Assembly (NCBI GenBank): GCA_002167745.1
Contig: NHCB01000013.1
Coordinates: forward strand, 129,526 to 193,525
Length of the DNA stretch: 64,000 nt
From: Betaproteobacteria bacterium TMED22
GTDB taxonomy: Bacteria; Pseudomonadota; Gammaproteobacteria; Burkholderiales; Eutrophovitaceae
Direction: 5' to 3'
Shown in pieces: positions 53,799 through 63,053 of this stretch. The notes below the pieces were generated by a model. The model had not been told where the DNA came from and ran no database searches. It saw only the letters and a list, made by a program, of their open reading frames with translations. A program made the translations under genes and the position numbers. Position 1 is the first letter of the stretch; each line of letters starts with the position of its first letter.

Positions 53799-54578
53799 AT
53801 GCGTAAAGTTTGTTTAATCGTCGGCGCAGGTGCAGGGATAGGTATGGCAACTGCCAGAAGATTCTCCAAAGAGGGTTATTATATTTGTATTGTTAGACGC
53901 AGCGACCAAAATGGCCTCGATAACTCGGTCAGCGAACTCAAGACAAATGGGTATGAGGCATCGGGTTTTATGGTGGATGTAACCGTACCGGACGATCTTG
54001 AATCACTGGTCGAAAAAATAGAAACCGAAATTGGTCCAATCGATACGGCTGTTTACAACGTAGGGGCTCAAATCGGTGACCGTTATTTAGATGACACTTC
54101 ACTCAAAGTTTTTGAACTCGGGTGGAGGTTAGGCACCTTCGGGCTATTTCGCCTTGCCAAAACACTGCTTCCGCACATGGTAGAACGTTCAACAGGTAGC
54201 CTCCTCGTTACTGGCGCAACCGCCTCGGTAAGAGGAAACGGTGGTCAGCACTCACATGCTGCCACGATGGCCTCACGTAGAATGCTCTGTCAATCGTTAA
54301 ATGCAGAGTTCGCTCCCAAAGGGATCCATATTGCGCATGTTGTGATTGACGGACTTATCGATGCTCCAGACACGCTCGGAAAAATGCTGGGACCGGACGC
54401 GTTCGAGGATCTAAAACAAAGAAAAGGGTACGAAAAAAATGGCTTGTTGGTTCCAGATCAAATTGCCGACAGTTACTTTCATATCGCAAATCAACACCCT
54501 TCGGCCTGGACACATGAATTGGATTTAAGGCCACACTCAGCGCTACCTTGGTGGAATCACAAAAAGCTCGACTTATAG
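53799..54578 (+). CDS. SDR-family oxidoreductase
   Basis: VCLIVGAGAGIGMATARRFSKEG; VYNVGAQIG; LLVTGATASVRGNGGQHSHAATMASRRMLCQSLNAEF (no canonical YxxxK). Confidence 0.85.
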   Translation: MRKVCLIVGAGAGIGMATARRFSKEGYYICIVRRSDQNGLDNSVSELKTNGYEASGFMVDVTVPDDLESLVEKIETEIGPIDTAVYNVGAQIGDRYLDDTSLKVFELGWRLGTFGLFRLAKTLLPHMVERSTGSLLVTGATASVRGNGGQHSHAATMASRRMLCQSLNAEFAPKGIHIAHVVIDGLIDAPDTLGKMLGPDAFEDLKQRKGYEKNGLLVPDQIADSYFHIANQHPSAWTHELDLRPHSALPWWNHKKLDL

Positions 54579-54585
54579 TGGATGA

Positions 54586-55290
54586 CTAGTTTTTTGGCGG
54601 CAAATTCTGAATTGTTGCTTGAAGCGGCTCACCATCGACCCACGTTGCTCGATAAGATGCCCCACTCGAAAACGTATAGATACCGTCCCCATTAGGCGCT
54701 CCATTTTGAAAATTCCCAACGTATTTTCCACCGCTCGCATAGGTTTGGCGGCCACGACCGTGCTCATGATCATTTCGCCAACGCCCTTCATAACGAGCAC
54801 CATCTGAATAAGTGTAAACTCCAAAACCTTCTTTACGACCTTCCTTGTAACCACCTCGATATTGATCTCCGTTGGTAAATTTCATGGAGCCGTGCCCATG
54901 AAACTGACCAAATTGATAAGAACCTTCGTACTTCGCCCCATCGTCATATTGCATGACTCCGTGTCCATGAGGCATGTCATTTTCAAAGTGTCCGACATAG
55001 ACGGAGCCTGACAAGGGGTGTTTCGAACCGAACGTCATCTCACCCCGGCCATCTTTTTTCCCATGATTGAATTTCCCTGTGTACTTCGTACCGACAGCGT
55101 CCTCAAGGAAGCCCTTTCCATGCGGTTTTCCGTCGACAAATTCTCCGATGTAATAAAAATTGTCTGTTTCTATTATTCCATGACAGTGCGTCCAAACCTC
55201 AAGGTTTTCGCCCGCGCACTCTGCTAAGTCTTCCGCCTGAGCTACAGAAACACAACACAGAATCGAAAGCAATCTTAATTTAGACCACAT
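54586..55290 (-). CDS. Exported MORN-repeat protein
   Basis: Signal peptide MWSKLRLLSILCCVSVAQAED; repeated Y-x-G-x(2-4)-G-x(4)-G-x-G units (e.g. KYTGKFNHGKKDGRGEMTF, KYEGSYQFGQFHGHGSMKF, RYEGRWRNDHEHGRGRQTY). Confidence 0.9.
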   Translation of the reverse strand: MWSKLRLLSILCCVSVAQAEDLAECAGENLEVWTHCHGIIETDNFYYIGEFVDGKPHGKGFLEDAVGTKYTGKFNHGKKDGRGEMTFGSKHPLSGSVYVGHFENDMPHGHGVMQYDDGAKYEGSYQFGQFHGHGSMKFTNGDQYRGGYKEGRKEGFGVYTYSDGARYEGRWRNDHEHGRGRQTYASGGKYVGNFQNGAPNGDGIYTFSSGASYRATWVDGEPLQATIQNLPPKN

Positions 55291-55323
55291 AACCCGTGAA
55301 CTTCATTTGTTCTCAAACAGGAT

Positions 55324-55737
55324 TCACGCCGTCTCTGTCTCTCCGCCAGCATCACGCCAGTCTGGAAATCCTCCAACATTTTTTACATTTTCATAGCCCA
55401 TATCCTTCAAAGTCTTGCCAGCAAGCGCAGCCTGACCGCCTGCTCCACAAACAAGAATAATGGTCGCGTTTGTGCTGAGCTGAGCATTATGGAACGGACT
55501 TTCAGGATCCGCAGCAAACTCGATAAAACCCCGAGGAATTCTGAGGGCACCGTTAATGGTCCCGGACTCGGCGATTGCCGCTGAGTCACGAACGTCAACA
55601 AAAATAGCCTCTTTGCTTTTATGAAGATCCATACCTTCCTGAACAGATATACGTTCGACTAGCGCATTGGCTTCCTCCAGATAGTCCTTTGAATTTTTCA
55701 TTCTTCTCTCCTTAATCTCTGTGTCGTAAATAATCAA
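55324..55737 (-). CDS. Rhodanese-like domain protein
   Basis: EAIFVDVRDSAAIAESGTINGALRIPRGFIEFAAD; IILVCGAGGQAALAGKTLKDMGYENVKNVGGFPDWRDAG (CGAGGQA loop). Confidence 0.92.
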   Translation of the reverse strand: MIIYDTEIKERRMKNSKDYLEEANALVERISVQEGMDLHKSKEAIFVDVRDSAAIAESGTINGALRIPRGFIEFAADPESPFHNAQLSTNATIILVCGAGGQAALAGKTLKDMGYENVKNVGGFPDWRDAGGETETA

Positions 55738-55909
55738 TCCCGTAGCATATTCTACCGTCTACTCAAAGAGCGGGCTTACCACACGGTCCAGAAGCCTAAG
55801 AAAAACTGATTTGTTTTAATGAGAAGTTAAAGGAAGCACCTTCAGTGTAAAGACATCACAGCCTTCCAAAGACCTTGCCGAATGCCGTCACAAGATGAGA
55901 CTGGCCTGC

Positions 55910-56362
55910 CTAGTCTGGAAATACCATAGCATCTTGATTTTCTGCGTATGGATCTGAAATTTCTCCCGAGGCAATCCGGGCCCTCTCCGTCGCCCGAAGG
56001 TAGGTAACAAGACTAATGATCTCGCTCTTATCCAACATACTGCTAAATGCGCCCATTTTCCCACCACGACTTCCTGTTCGCGGAGTTCCTGAATAAATCG
56101 TTTCATATATTTCGCTATTTGTATTTCCCCTGAACATGAATTTTCCGCAACTCACACAGGGCGCTCGACCTGTTCCGACACCACGTCCACCGTGACACGC
56201 AGAACACTTCTCAGAAAATATTTCACCGCCCTCAGCTACCGCCTGCTCATCGGCAATCGGGACTGCTAGATCCAAGGGGTTCATTTGATGGGTTTGAGCG
56301 CCTGCGCCCCAAGAAACGATAAGTAACCCTAGAATGAGCGAATGAGTGGTAATCTTCAGCAT
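55910..56362 (-). CDS. Exported c-type cytochrome (single CxxCH) with additional CxxC motif
   Basis: Signal peptide ending SWGAGAQT; heme motif CSACH; GRAPCVSCGKFMFRG; Met-ligand-type region GGKMGAFSSMLDKSEIISLVTYLR. Confidence 0.88.
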   Translation of the reverse strand: MLKITTHSLILGLLIVSWGAGAQTHQMNPLDLAVPIADEQAVAEGGEIFSEKCSACHGGRGVGTGRAPCVSCGKFMFRGNTNSEIYETIYSGTPRTGSRGGKMGAFSSMLDKSEIISLVTYLRATERARIASGEISDPYAENQDAMVFPD

Positions 56363-56535
56363 AGCTTTTAACCTGTTTTTTCTTTAGTTAACTTTAAATG
56401 GGATCACAAACCGCAAACAAAGTTCATTGATATCACCCACAAAAAGTTAATGGCTCGTCGAACGCAACCATCTATCTGGGAACCAAACGCAGGTGGGAAC
56501 GTCACAAAGTGATGACAATTTGACGCGGAAGTTTA

Positions 56536-56913
56536 GTGATTACTGTTTTTTATGATGATCAATGCGGTTTGTGCTTAAGAGAAATTGGTGTGTATAAGCG
56601 TGCTGATCAAAAGTGCTGTTTTAAATGGCAAGGCTTATCGGATCGCAGCTTGGACCTTAAAGCGGAAGGCTTAGACCTCGTGTCTGCGCTGGAACAGTTA
56701 CACGTTAAGGATTCGTCAGGAGACGTTCACGTGGGCGTCGACGCATTTATTATGATTTGGAAACACTTACCTCGGTGGCGAATTTTAGCGTTTCTTGCTT
56801 CCATTCCGTTCTTGCATTGGATTCTCACACTTGCGTACGAATGGTTTGCGAAACGAAGATTCCAACAATTAACCCATTGTCAGATCGCACTCAGTAAACG
56901 GTCAAAAGAATAA
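56536..56913 (+). CDS. DUF393 / DCC thiol-disulfide oxidoreductase family protein (GTG start)
   Basis: ITVFYDDQCGLCLREIGVYKRAD (D-x-x-C-x-x-C), HWILTLAYEWFAKRR. Confidence 0.87.
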   Translation: MITVFYDDQCGLCLREIGVYKRADQKCCFKWQGLSDRSLDLKAEGLDLVSALEQLHVKDSSGDVHVGVDAFIMIWKHLPRWRILAFLASIPFLHWILTLAYEWFAKRRFQQLTHCQIALSKRSKE

Positions 56914-56915
56914 AA

Positions 56916-56945
56916 GCCGGTTAAGAAAAAACATCCTTAACCGGC
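56916..56945 (-). terminator. Rho-independent terminator of the 56985-57533 minus-strand gene
   Basis: Perfect 10-bp stem GCCGGTTAAG/CTTAACCGGC; reading minus strand the stem is followed by TTTTATTCTTTT. Confidence 0.8.
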
Positions 56946-56984
56946 CATAGAATTTTGATAGGCACTCAGATCGGAATCGATTTC

Positions 56985-57533
56985 TTAAGGCTCAACTGCA
57001 TAAACGTCGTACCTTACATATAAGGGTTTATTCGTATCATTAGCCGGTTGAACTTCGACCATTTTCCCTACAAAAACAGTACTATTCATCCATCCATATC
57101 GTTCCGAGTCAGTTCGGACCAAAGGATTCGTGATGAAGCGAGCGTCCTCAGGCGTGATCAACTCCCCGGCTTGCCACTTTGACAGTCCTGTCTCATTTAG
57201 CAGCATCTTCCCTGAGTAAGTGTAAAAAAGGAGCGATTGGTCCTCCATTTTTATAGTTATTCGAACATCCAATTTGATAACCCCATCCGGGTACATCGTA
57301 GCCCACTCGCCGGCTGGCGGAAGGATCTCGCCCTTCTCACCGTTTGCCATTTCAACAGTCCCCGATGGCACATTAAAGATAAAACGGTCGCCTATGACGT
57401 ACGGTTGGTCCAAGTCGGCAGTTAAACTCATCACGTACTTCATTGCAGGGGGAGAGAGTTCCTGAGCGCTAGCGCTAGAAGTAAATGTGAAAAGCATTAT
57501 AAGAAAACCGTAAAGTGATGTTAATCGCAACAT
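56985..57533 (-). CDS. Exported hypothetical protein (start MLRLTSLYGF at 57533 preferred over 57587)
   Basis: Signal peptide MLRLTSLYGFLIMLFTFTSSASAQ; no family recognised; own terminator downstream. Confidence 0.7.
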   Translation of the reverse strand: MLRLTSLYGFLIMLFTFTSSASAQELSPPAMKYVMSLTADLDQPYVIGDRFIFNVPSGTVEMANGEKGEILPPAGEWATMYPDGVIKLDVRITIKMEDQSLLFYTYSGKMLLNETGLSKWQAGELITPEDARFITNPLVRTDSERYGWMNSTVFVGKMVEVQPANDTNKPLYVRYDVYAVEP

Positions 57534-57783
57534 AATTCCTCCTATTAAATATAATAATTTTCCTGGCTCCGGCACGTAATATAACACGGCCTGTTTTAAG
57601 GTTAAAACTCCACCTTTCGATGGAAAGACGCGAACTTTGACAAAATTCGCGTGTCAAGAAGGCTTATACGTTTGGGTAAAGTAATAAATAATAATGTCAT
57701 TAGCGTGTGGACTAAAAGTACTGTGAAAGATCGGAGTATGCGGAACAGAAACTAACTTTATAAATGCCAATTACGTTTAATTT

Positions 57784-58053
57784 ATGTCGCGAGAAAATAG
57801 AGACTTAGTCCTCAAGCGCTTTTCATCGAAGCTTAACGCGGCGATACTTGATCGTTACGGCTCCAAATTTAACGGTACCGATTTTGCGAATCAATACAAT
57901 TTGCGGGCGAGTGGGACGACGACTATTACCCGCCAAACGGCATTCAGATGGGCTTCAGGAAAAGGCTTTCCAGATCCCGGGCGACTCGTCGTTTTAGTGG
58001 AATGGCTTGACCTGGACCTCAGGGCTATATTTCAGCTCACCGAAGGCATCTAA
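57784..58053 (+). CDS. Small putative DNA-binding (lambda-repressor/XRE-like HTH) protein, 89 aa
   Basis: FSSKLNAAILDRYG...GTDFANQYNLRASGTTTITRQTAFRWASGKGFPDPGRLVVLVEWLDLDLRAIF resembles HTH repressor architecture. Confidence 0.55.
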   Translation: MSRENRDLVLKRFSSKLNAAILDRYGSKFNGTDFANQYNLRASGTTTITRQTAFRWASGKGFPDPGRLVVLVEWLDLDLRAIFQLTEGI

Positions 58054-58345
58054 CGCCGCTCTTGAAATCTTGGGAATTTAAATCGTAACATCGGTACGGT
58101 CCAGATATCATCCGTCCCCCTTGAATCGTAATGACTGAGATTACCTCGTTACAAAGATCGCGTTAATACTTAGCCGCCTAAATAATAAAAAAGAGCTATT
58201 AATACGTTTGTCGCTCGCTTATCATAGAGATAAGATGGCTTCTATTCGCACCAACGAATTCAAATCAACAAACGATTTAGTTTGTAAATTTATGCTCTAA
58301 TACGAAACTAATTAATTAAAGACTCTGAGGTTAAGAAGGTTAATT

Positions 58346-58924
58346 ATGTTGAGCACTAGACTAATTAGTTTGATTTTTATAATCGGATTTTTAACGATTA
58401 CATCAACAGCGTACCCACAGGCAAAAACTGCGCAAGAGTTAGTTGGCGCATGCGCAAGGTGCCACGGCACTGATGGCAATTCAAGCTCCGGACAATATCC
58501 CAGCTTAGCACGCCAAAATGAGGAGTACCTCATCAAGCAATTGCACGACTTTAAATCAGGAGCACGATCTAATGGACAAATGTCACCTCTGGTCGGCGTT
58601 TTAAACGATGAGGACATTATCACTCTCGCGAAATTTTATTATGGAGAGCACATCGTCAGACAACGGGGTATAGATGAAGATCTAGCTAAGGCAGGAAAGG
58701 ATATCGCCAAAACTCGCGGTTGCGCTGCATGTCACCAAGCAAACTATCGTGGCGCAGGCCCTATACCTCGACTATCCCGCCAAAAACGGGTATACCTAGC
58801 AAAAACAATGAAAGATTTTAGAAATGGAAAACGAACAAATGACAATGGACTAAAAAATGAGGTAATGAAAGTGCTATCCGATGAGGAGGTTAAAGCCCTG
58901 TCCCACTTCCTGGCTGGCATGTAA
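58346..58924 (+). CDS. Exported diheme cytochrome c (c4/c553-like)
   Basis: Two CxxCH motifs (CARCHGTDGN, CAACHQANYR) each in a Q-x-P-x-L-A/S-R-Q repeat context; signal peptide ending AYPQA. Confidence 0.9.
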   Translation: MLSTRLISLIFIIGFLTITSTAYPQAKTAQELVGACARCHGTDGNSSSGQYPSLARQNEEYLIKQLHDFKSGARSNGQMSPLVGVLNDEDIITLAKFYYGEHIVRQRGIDEDLAKAGKDIAKTRGCAACHQANYRGAGPIPRLSRQKRVYLAKTMKDFRNGKRTNDNGLKNEVMKVLSDEEVKALSHFLAGM

Positions 58925-58961
58925 ACGCGATGAATGAATAATTCTTGAAGGAGGCTCAAGT

Positions 58962-59780
58962 ATGACAAAACTAAACTCAGACGAGCTTAAACAATATGCG
59001 GATGATGGATATGTGTTTCCAGATTTTAAACTCTCGGAAGACCTGCTAACTCGGCTTCAATCAGGCATCGATTCCGCGATCAATCGACTCGGAGACCAAT
59101 TTAAACCTGAAGATATTCCGAACCCTCACTTTCTCGATTTTTCTTCCGAGGGTGTTGATAATCCATTTTTAGAGGTCGCATCGCACCCCGATATTCTTGA
59201 TATGGTTGAGCAGGTCATCGGACCGAATATCATTTTATGGATAGCTCGAGTTTTTTGTAAGCCCAGCGTAACGGGTAGAGAAGTTCCTTGGCACCAGGAC
59301 GGTGAATATTGGCCAATGCGTCCACTTGAAACCTGCACAGTTTGGATAGCATTAGACGAAGTCACCACAGAAAATGGATGTATGCGATTTATTCCTGCCT
59401 CACATCAGTCTGGCCTATACAAACATCATATGTCAGACCGAAAAGATCTCGTGCTCAATTTAGAATTAGATGAAGATCAATTTGATGAATCCAACGCAGT
59501 TAATGTTGAATTACAGCCGGGGGCAATATCCATGCACCACGTCAAAATTATTCATGGGTCGCATGCAAATCAGTCACCTAAAAGACGAGCGGCCCTAGTG
59601 CTGCGCTACATGCCAGCGTCCTCTCACTATGACCGCTCACTTGTAAATCATGATCGCTTTAAGAGTCCATTTAACCTGACTGAGCAACCCTTGATACTCA
59701 TGCGCGGAACGGATGTATCAGGAGAAAATGATTTGATCTCAAATCATGATTACTGGAAAAAACGATATTCAGAAGTGTAA
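58962..59780 (+). CDS. Phytanoyl-CoA dioxygenase (PhyH) family protein
   Basis: WHQDGEYWPMRPLETCTVWIALDEVTTENGCMRFIPASHQ; GAISMHHVKIIHGSHANQSPKRRAALVLRYMP (HxD...H Fe(II) facial triad). Confidence 0.92.
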   Translation: MTKLNSDELKQYADDGYVFPDFKLSEDLLTRLQSGIDSAINRLGDQFKPEDIPNPHFLDFSSEGVDNPFLEVASHPDILDMVEQVIGPNIILWIARVFCKPSVTGREVPWHQDGEYWPMRPLETCTVWIALDEVTTENGCMRFIPASHQSGLYKHHMSDRKDLVLNLELDEDQFDESNAVNVELQPGAISMHHVKIIHGSHANQSPKRRAALVLRYMPASSHYDRSLVNHDRFKSPFNLTEQPLILMRGTDVSGENDLISNHDYWKKRYSEV

Positions 59781-59870
59781 TGTAGACATCACAAATTTGT
59801 ATTATCGACTCGCTTTCTTTCCATGAATATGACCTAAAAATAATGCAAACCACCGAGCTCGAGAACTATC

Positions 59871-60554
59871 ATGTCAGTAATTGTAGGTATTGATGGCTGT
59901 AAGTCTGGCTGGTTCGTCATTTGGGAGGAGTCTGATAATACCTTGCGATCCTGCGTAATTCCGCAGTTAAAAATGCTGCGCGATATGATTAGCTTCCGTC
60001 ACTTAACAATTGGCATTGATATACCTGTGGTTTTATCCGATGAGATTCCAAGGGCAGCAGATCAACTAGCAAGGAAGCAACTTGGGAAAAAATCCTCGAC
60101 AATTTTCACTGCGCCAACACCCGGCATATTAAAACAAACAAACTACGAGCAAGCTTGCCATGTTTCCAAGAACCAATTCGGCAAATCCATCTCCATTCAA
60201 TCATGGAACCTATTTCCTAAAATCAGGGACGCGCAAACTCTCGCGGATGAGGAACAAATAGATATTTTTGAAATTCATCCTGAGTTGAGTTTCCGTGCGT
60301 TGAATCGGGGCAACGTGATTTTAGAAAGTAAAAAAATAGCAAAAGGATTCTTACTCAGAAGCCAGTTACTTGAGCGTGCTTTTCCTAATTTTGAGTTTGA
60401 GGCAATCCGAGCTCAATATTTGAAAAAAGATGTCGCCAACGACGACATCTTAGATGCATTAGTTGTGTTATGGAGTGTAAAAAGAGTAATAGCTAAGGAG
60501 GCTATTTTCCTTCCAGACAATCCAATCAAACCTAATATGAGCATCGCTTATTGA
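59871..60554 (+). CDS. DUF429 family protein
   Basis: VIVGIDGCKSGWFVIWEE; IGIDIPVVLSDEIPRAADQLARKQLGKKSSTIFTAPTPGIL; FEIHPELSFRALN; DDILDALVVLWSVKR. Confidence 0.85.
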   Translation: MSVIVGIDGCKSGWFVIWEESDNTLRSCVIPQLKMLRDMISFRHLTIGIDIPVVLSDEIPRAADQLARKQLGKKSSTIFTAPTPGILKQTNYEQACHVSKNQFGKSISIQSWNLFPKIRDAQTLADEEQIDIFEIHPELSFRALNRGNVILESKKIAKGFLLRSQLLERAFPNFEFEAIRAQYLKKDVANDDILDALVVLWSVKRVIAKEAIFLPDNPIKPNMSIAY

Positions 60555-60561
60555 GCGCAAC

Positions 60562-61401
60562 TTACATAAAAATTCTCATGCCAAACTCAATATTCCACTT
60601 AAAAGAGAAGGGGGTACTGTCGCCCCACAAAGTCGTTCCCGGCCTAACATAGTACATCGTCTTACCCTCAACAAAACGTCCATACTCTAAATCAAAAGTA
60701 CCGGTTGATTGATCATTTCTCTCGTGATCCCATATAAACGCTGGATCCGCTAACAAATAATAACCGTCGGTGAGTATTCGTACCGTGGTTCCTTTAATCG
60801 TCGTATTGTTTGAGTCTGCACGAGCTGAATCTCCACCGGCCGTATCCACATACTGTACAGATGGGAAAGTAACAATTTTTGCCTCTGGAAATCTCATAAA
60901 TCCTGTCACAACAGGCGAGAATGTATATTTTCCTCCCCCGAGCGCGGTATCAGTTGCCGTATCCCACTTGTTCTCCATTCCAAAGAAGAGTCTTGTACCA
61001 GCGTTTGTATTTATCGCCAAATAGGAGATTCGCGTTGTTATATCACCAAGACCAATGTTTGATCCGCCAGCTAGCGCAGTATTCCTTTTAAACGGGGCCG
61101 ACATTCGCAGATACCATTGGTTTGTCAAAGGTAACTCATATAAACCCTCGCCTACCAAGCTACTGGTATCGTTTTCAAGCTTCCTATACTCAGATCTGAG
61201 AAACAGTTTCTTCTTAGTAGGATCTAATCCACCACCCTTTGATGGCTTAGCTGCCACACTATCTTCGGCCGCAAATGATCGCTCAACGTAAACGAAAAAA
61301 AATACGCTTATAAGAAAAAAAGAGATCATAACCATCCTGACCAAATGGCTGGACATTGTGACACTCGTGACGCCGGCGTTAGTGCTCATCCCTTTAATCA
61401 T
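60562..61401 (-). CDS. Putative outer-membrane beta-barrel protein (transporter/MetA-pathway-like), start uncertain
   Basis: Signal peptide-like MVMISFFLISVFFFVYVERSFA; alternating amphipathic strands (WYLRMSAPFKRN, DITTRISYLAIN, TRLFFGMENKWDTA, FKWNIEFGMRIFM C-terminal aromatic). Confidence 0.6.
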   Translation of the reverse strand: MIKGMSTNAGVTSVTMSSHLVRMVMISFFLISVFFFVYVERSFAAEDSVAAKPSKGGGLDPTKKKLFLRSEYRKLENDTSSLVGEGLYELPLTNQWYLRMSAPFKRNTALAGGSNIGLGDITTRISYLAINTNAGTRLFFGMENKWDTATDTALGGGKYTFSPVVTGFMRFPEAKIVTFPSVQYVDTAGGDSARADSNNTTIKGTTVRILTDGYYLLADPAFIWDHERNDQSTGTFDLEYGRFVEGKTMYYVRPGTTLWGDSTPFSFKWNIEFGMRIFM

Positions 61402-61468
61402 GATACTTCACCCCCCTGATCCATAAAGTCGTGAGCGCGATATGTTAACGCAAATTCATTTTTAATAT

Positions 61469-61861
61469 CTAAAGTGCACACACTCCATTCATAACATTAA
61501 CTAATCCTTGATCTTTGGCAACAGGAATTATCTCAGCCGTAATCACATCGGTTACATATGCCTCTCCAGACCCGAATGAGCTTTCAAACAATATTTCCTG
61601 ATGAATTCTGTATGTTTTTTTATCACAATCCATCTGCACGTGACTCTTCTTGGAGAACACCCCCATAACCGAAGTCGAAAAATCAACCATGATCCAGACA
61701 TACACTCCTTGTGCGTTCGACTCTATCGAATCCAGATCATAGTAAACTTTATTTGCTTCCGTATCGGATGAAACTCTTTCCCAATCCTCGCTGTAGCACG
61801 GCGCCGCCACTAGCATAGATAGCGCTACAGTAACGGTAAAAATTGGTTTTAGAGATGACAT
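61469..61861 (-). CDS. Exported small protein resembling the surface-adhesin E-like family
   Basis: Signal peptide ending CYSEDW; W-x-x-V-x-x-D...VYYDLDSIESNAQGVYVWIMVDFS pattern. Confidence 0.55.
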   Translation of the reverse strand: MSSLKPIFTVTVALSMLVAAPCYSEDWERVSSDTEANKVYYDLDSIESNAQGVYVWIMVDFSTSVMGVFSKKSHVQMDCDKKTYRIHQEILFESSFGSGEAYVTDVITAEIIPVAKDQGLVNVMNGVCAL

Positions 61862-61896
61862 CTTTTATAGGAGCAACAGATCAGATTACTATGAAG

Positions 61897-62559
61897 CTAG
61901 GCCTCCGGGTCTCCAACTGCTACTTTGCCGAACCACTCCTCCACAGTGATTTGTCCGCCCTCCTCGTCTGCACGACCTTGGTCTTCCGCTGGCAGAGCGT
62001 CTTGTACGATATCGATGCGTTTCCAGCCTGCTAAAGGGGTCTCTACATTTTCGCGAGGCACATAACGGGACGCAGAGACCTTTTCCATACGATGCACATA
62101 TCGAGGGCAATTTGGAAATACATGAGTAACCGACACCCGCACGATAAGTTGAGCCTCTTTAAACTCGTTTAATAATGGATCATCACTTGCTACAGAAGCA
62201 GCACCCTGCACTCTAAGCCGAATCGGTTTTTCGAAATCCATGAATAAGAGACCTACTTTACCGCTTGCACTGATGTTTCCAGCAGAGTAGAACATACCAT
62301 TACCGTTATAAATCGGAAACGCAATCGTGCTCTTGTCGATGATTTTTACAAAGCCGGAATCGCCCCCCTTGTAGGAGACAGTTGGAAAACCATCAGCGTC
62401 TACGGTCGACAACCAAAACATATCTCGGCTACCGACAAAAGCTACGTCCTGATCACTTAATTCGGACGCAATAAATCCGCCCTCAAGCAAGTCAGCCATC
62501 CGGCGTGTATCAAACTGATCTTGAAATAAGCGATGACTCTCTTTGTATATGTTACTCAT
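61897..62559 (-). CDS. Pyridoxamine 5'-phosphate oxidase family flavin-binding protein
   Basis: FWLSTVDADGFPTVSYKGGDSGFVKII; GKVGLLFMDFEKPIRLRVQGAA; NCPRYVHRMEKVSASRYVP. Confidence 0.87.
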   Translation of the reverse strand: MSNIYKESHRLFQDQFDTRRMADLLEGGFIASELSDQDVAFVGSRDMFWLSTVDADGFPTVSYKGGDSGFVKIIDKSTIAFPIYNGNGMFYSAGNISASGKVGLLFMDFEKPIRLRVQGAASVASDDPLLNEFKEAQLIVRVSVTHVFPNCPRYVHRMEKVSASRYVPRENVETPLAGWKRIDIVQDALPAEDQGRADEEGGQITVEEWFGKVAVGDPEA

Positions 62560-62595
62560 CGTTCCTCCTGTTTAAGATTTATTCTATTGATTGAG

Positions 62596-63021
62596 TTAGT
62601 CGTTCCAATCGCTCTCCGGTAAAACACACAATATAGTGTCACCATTTGCCACTAATTTCTTTTCACTACCGTTCAAAGAATACAAATCGCACCTTGTGAA
62701 AATTTGCAGCCTTCCCCGCTTAATGACCTGCGCCTCGGCTACAAATGAATCACCGACAGCTGGCCTCAAGAAATTTACCGAAAAATTCGAAGCAAGAAAC
62801 TTTGATGTCGTTACCGTCAGACCAGAAAATCCACATGCGGTATCAATCATAGTGCCAATAATTCCCGCATGGAGATGACCTGAGTATTGCCCAAATTCTT
62901 CGCGCCATTTTATTTTTAATGACACTGAACCGGCAGCCACCTCTACAACCTCTATACCTAACCAACGGTTAAATGACGATCGTTCGTTAATACTGTTAAC
63001 TAATGCAGCGCTGACATCCAT
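62596..63021 (-). CDS. PaaI-type hotdog-fold acyl-CoA thioesterase family protein
   Basis: FNRWLGIEVVEVAAGSVSLKIKWREEFGQYSGHLHAGIIGTMIDTACGFSGL. Confidence 0.88.
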   Translation of the reverse strand: MDVSAALVNSINERSSFNRWLGIEVVEVAAGSVSLKIKWREEFGQYSGHLHAGIIGTMIDTACGFSGLTVTTSKFLASNFSVNFLRPAVGDSFVAEAQVIKRGRLQIFTRCDLYSLNGSEKKLVANGDTILCVLPESDWND

Positions 63022-63053
63022 ACCTCATACCTCATACCTCATACCTCATACCT
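63019..63053. repeat. Perfect 5x tandem heptanucleotide CATACCT (AGGTATG on the minus strand) overlapping the thioesterase start codon
   Basis: Five contiguous copies read directly at 63019-63025, 63026-63032, 63033-63039, 63040-63046, 63047-63053. Confidence 0.97.
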
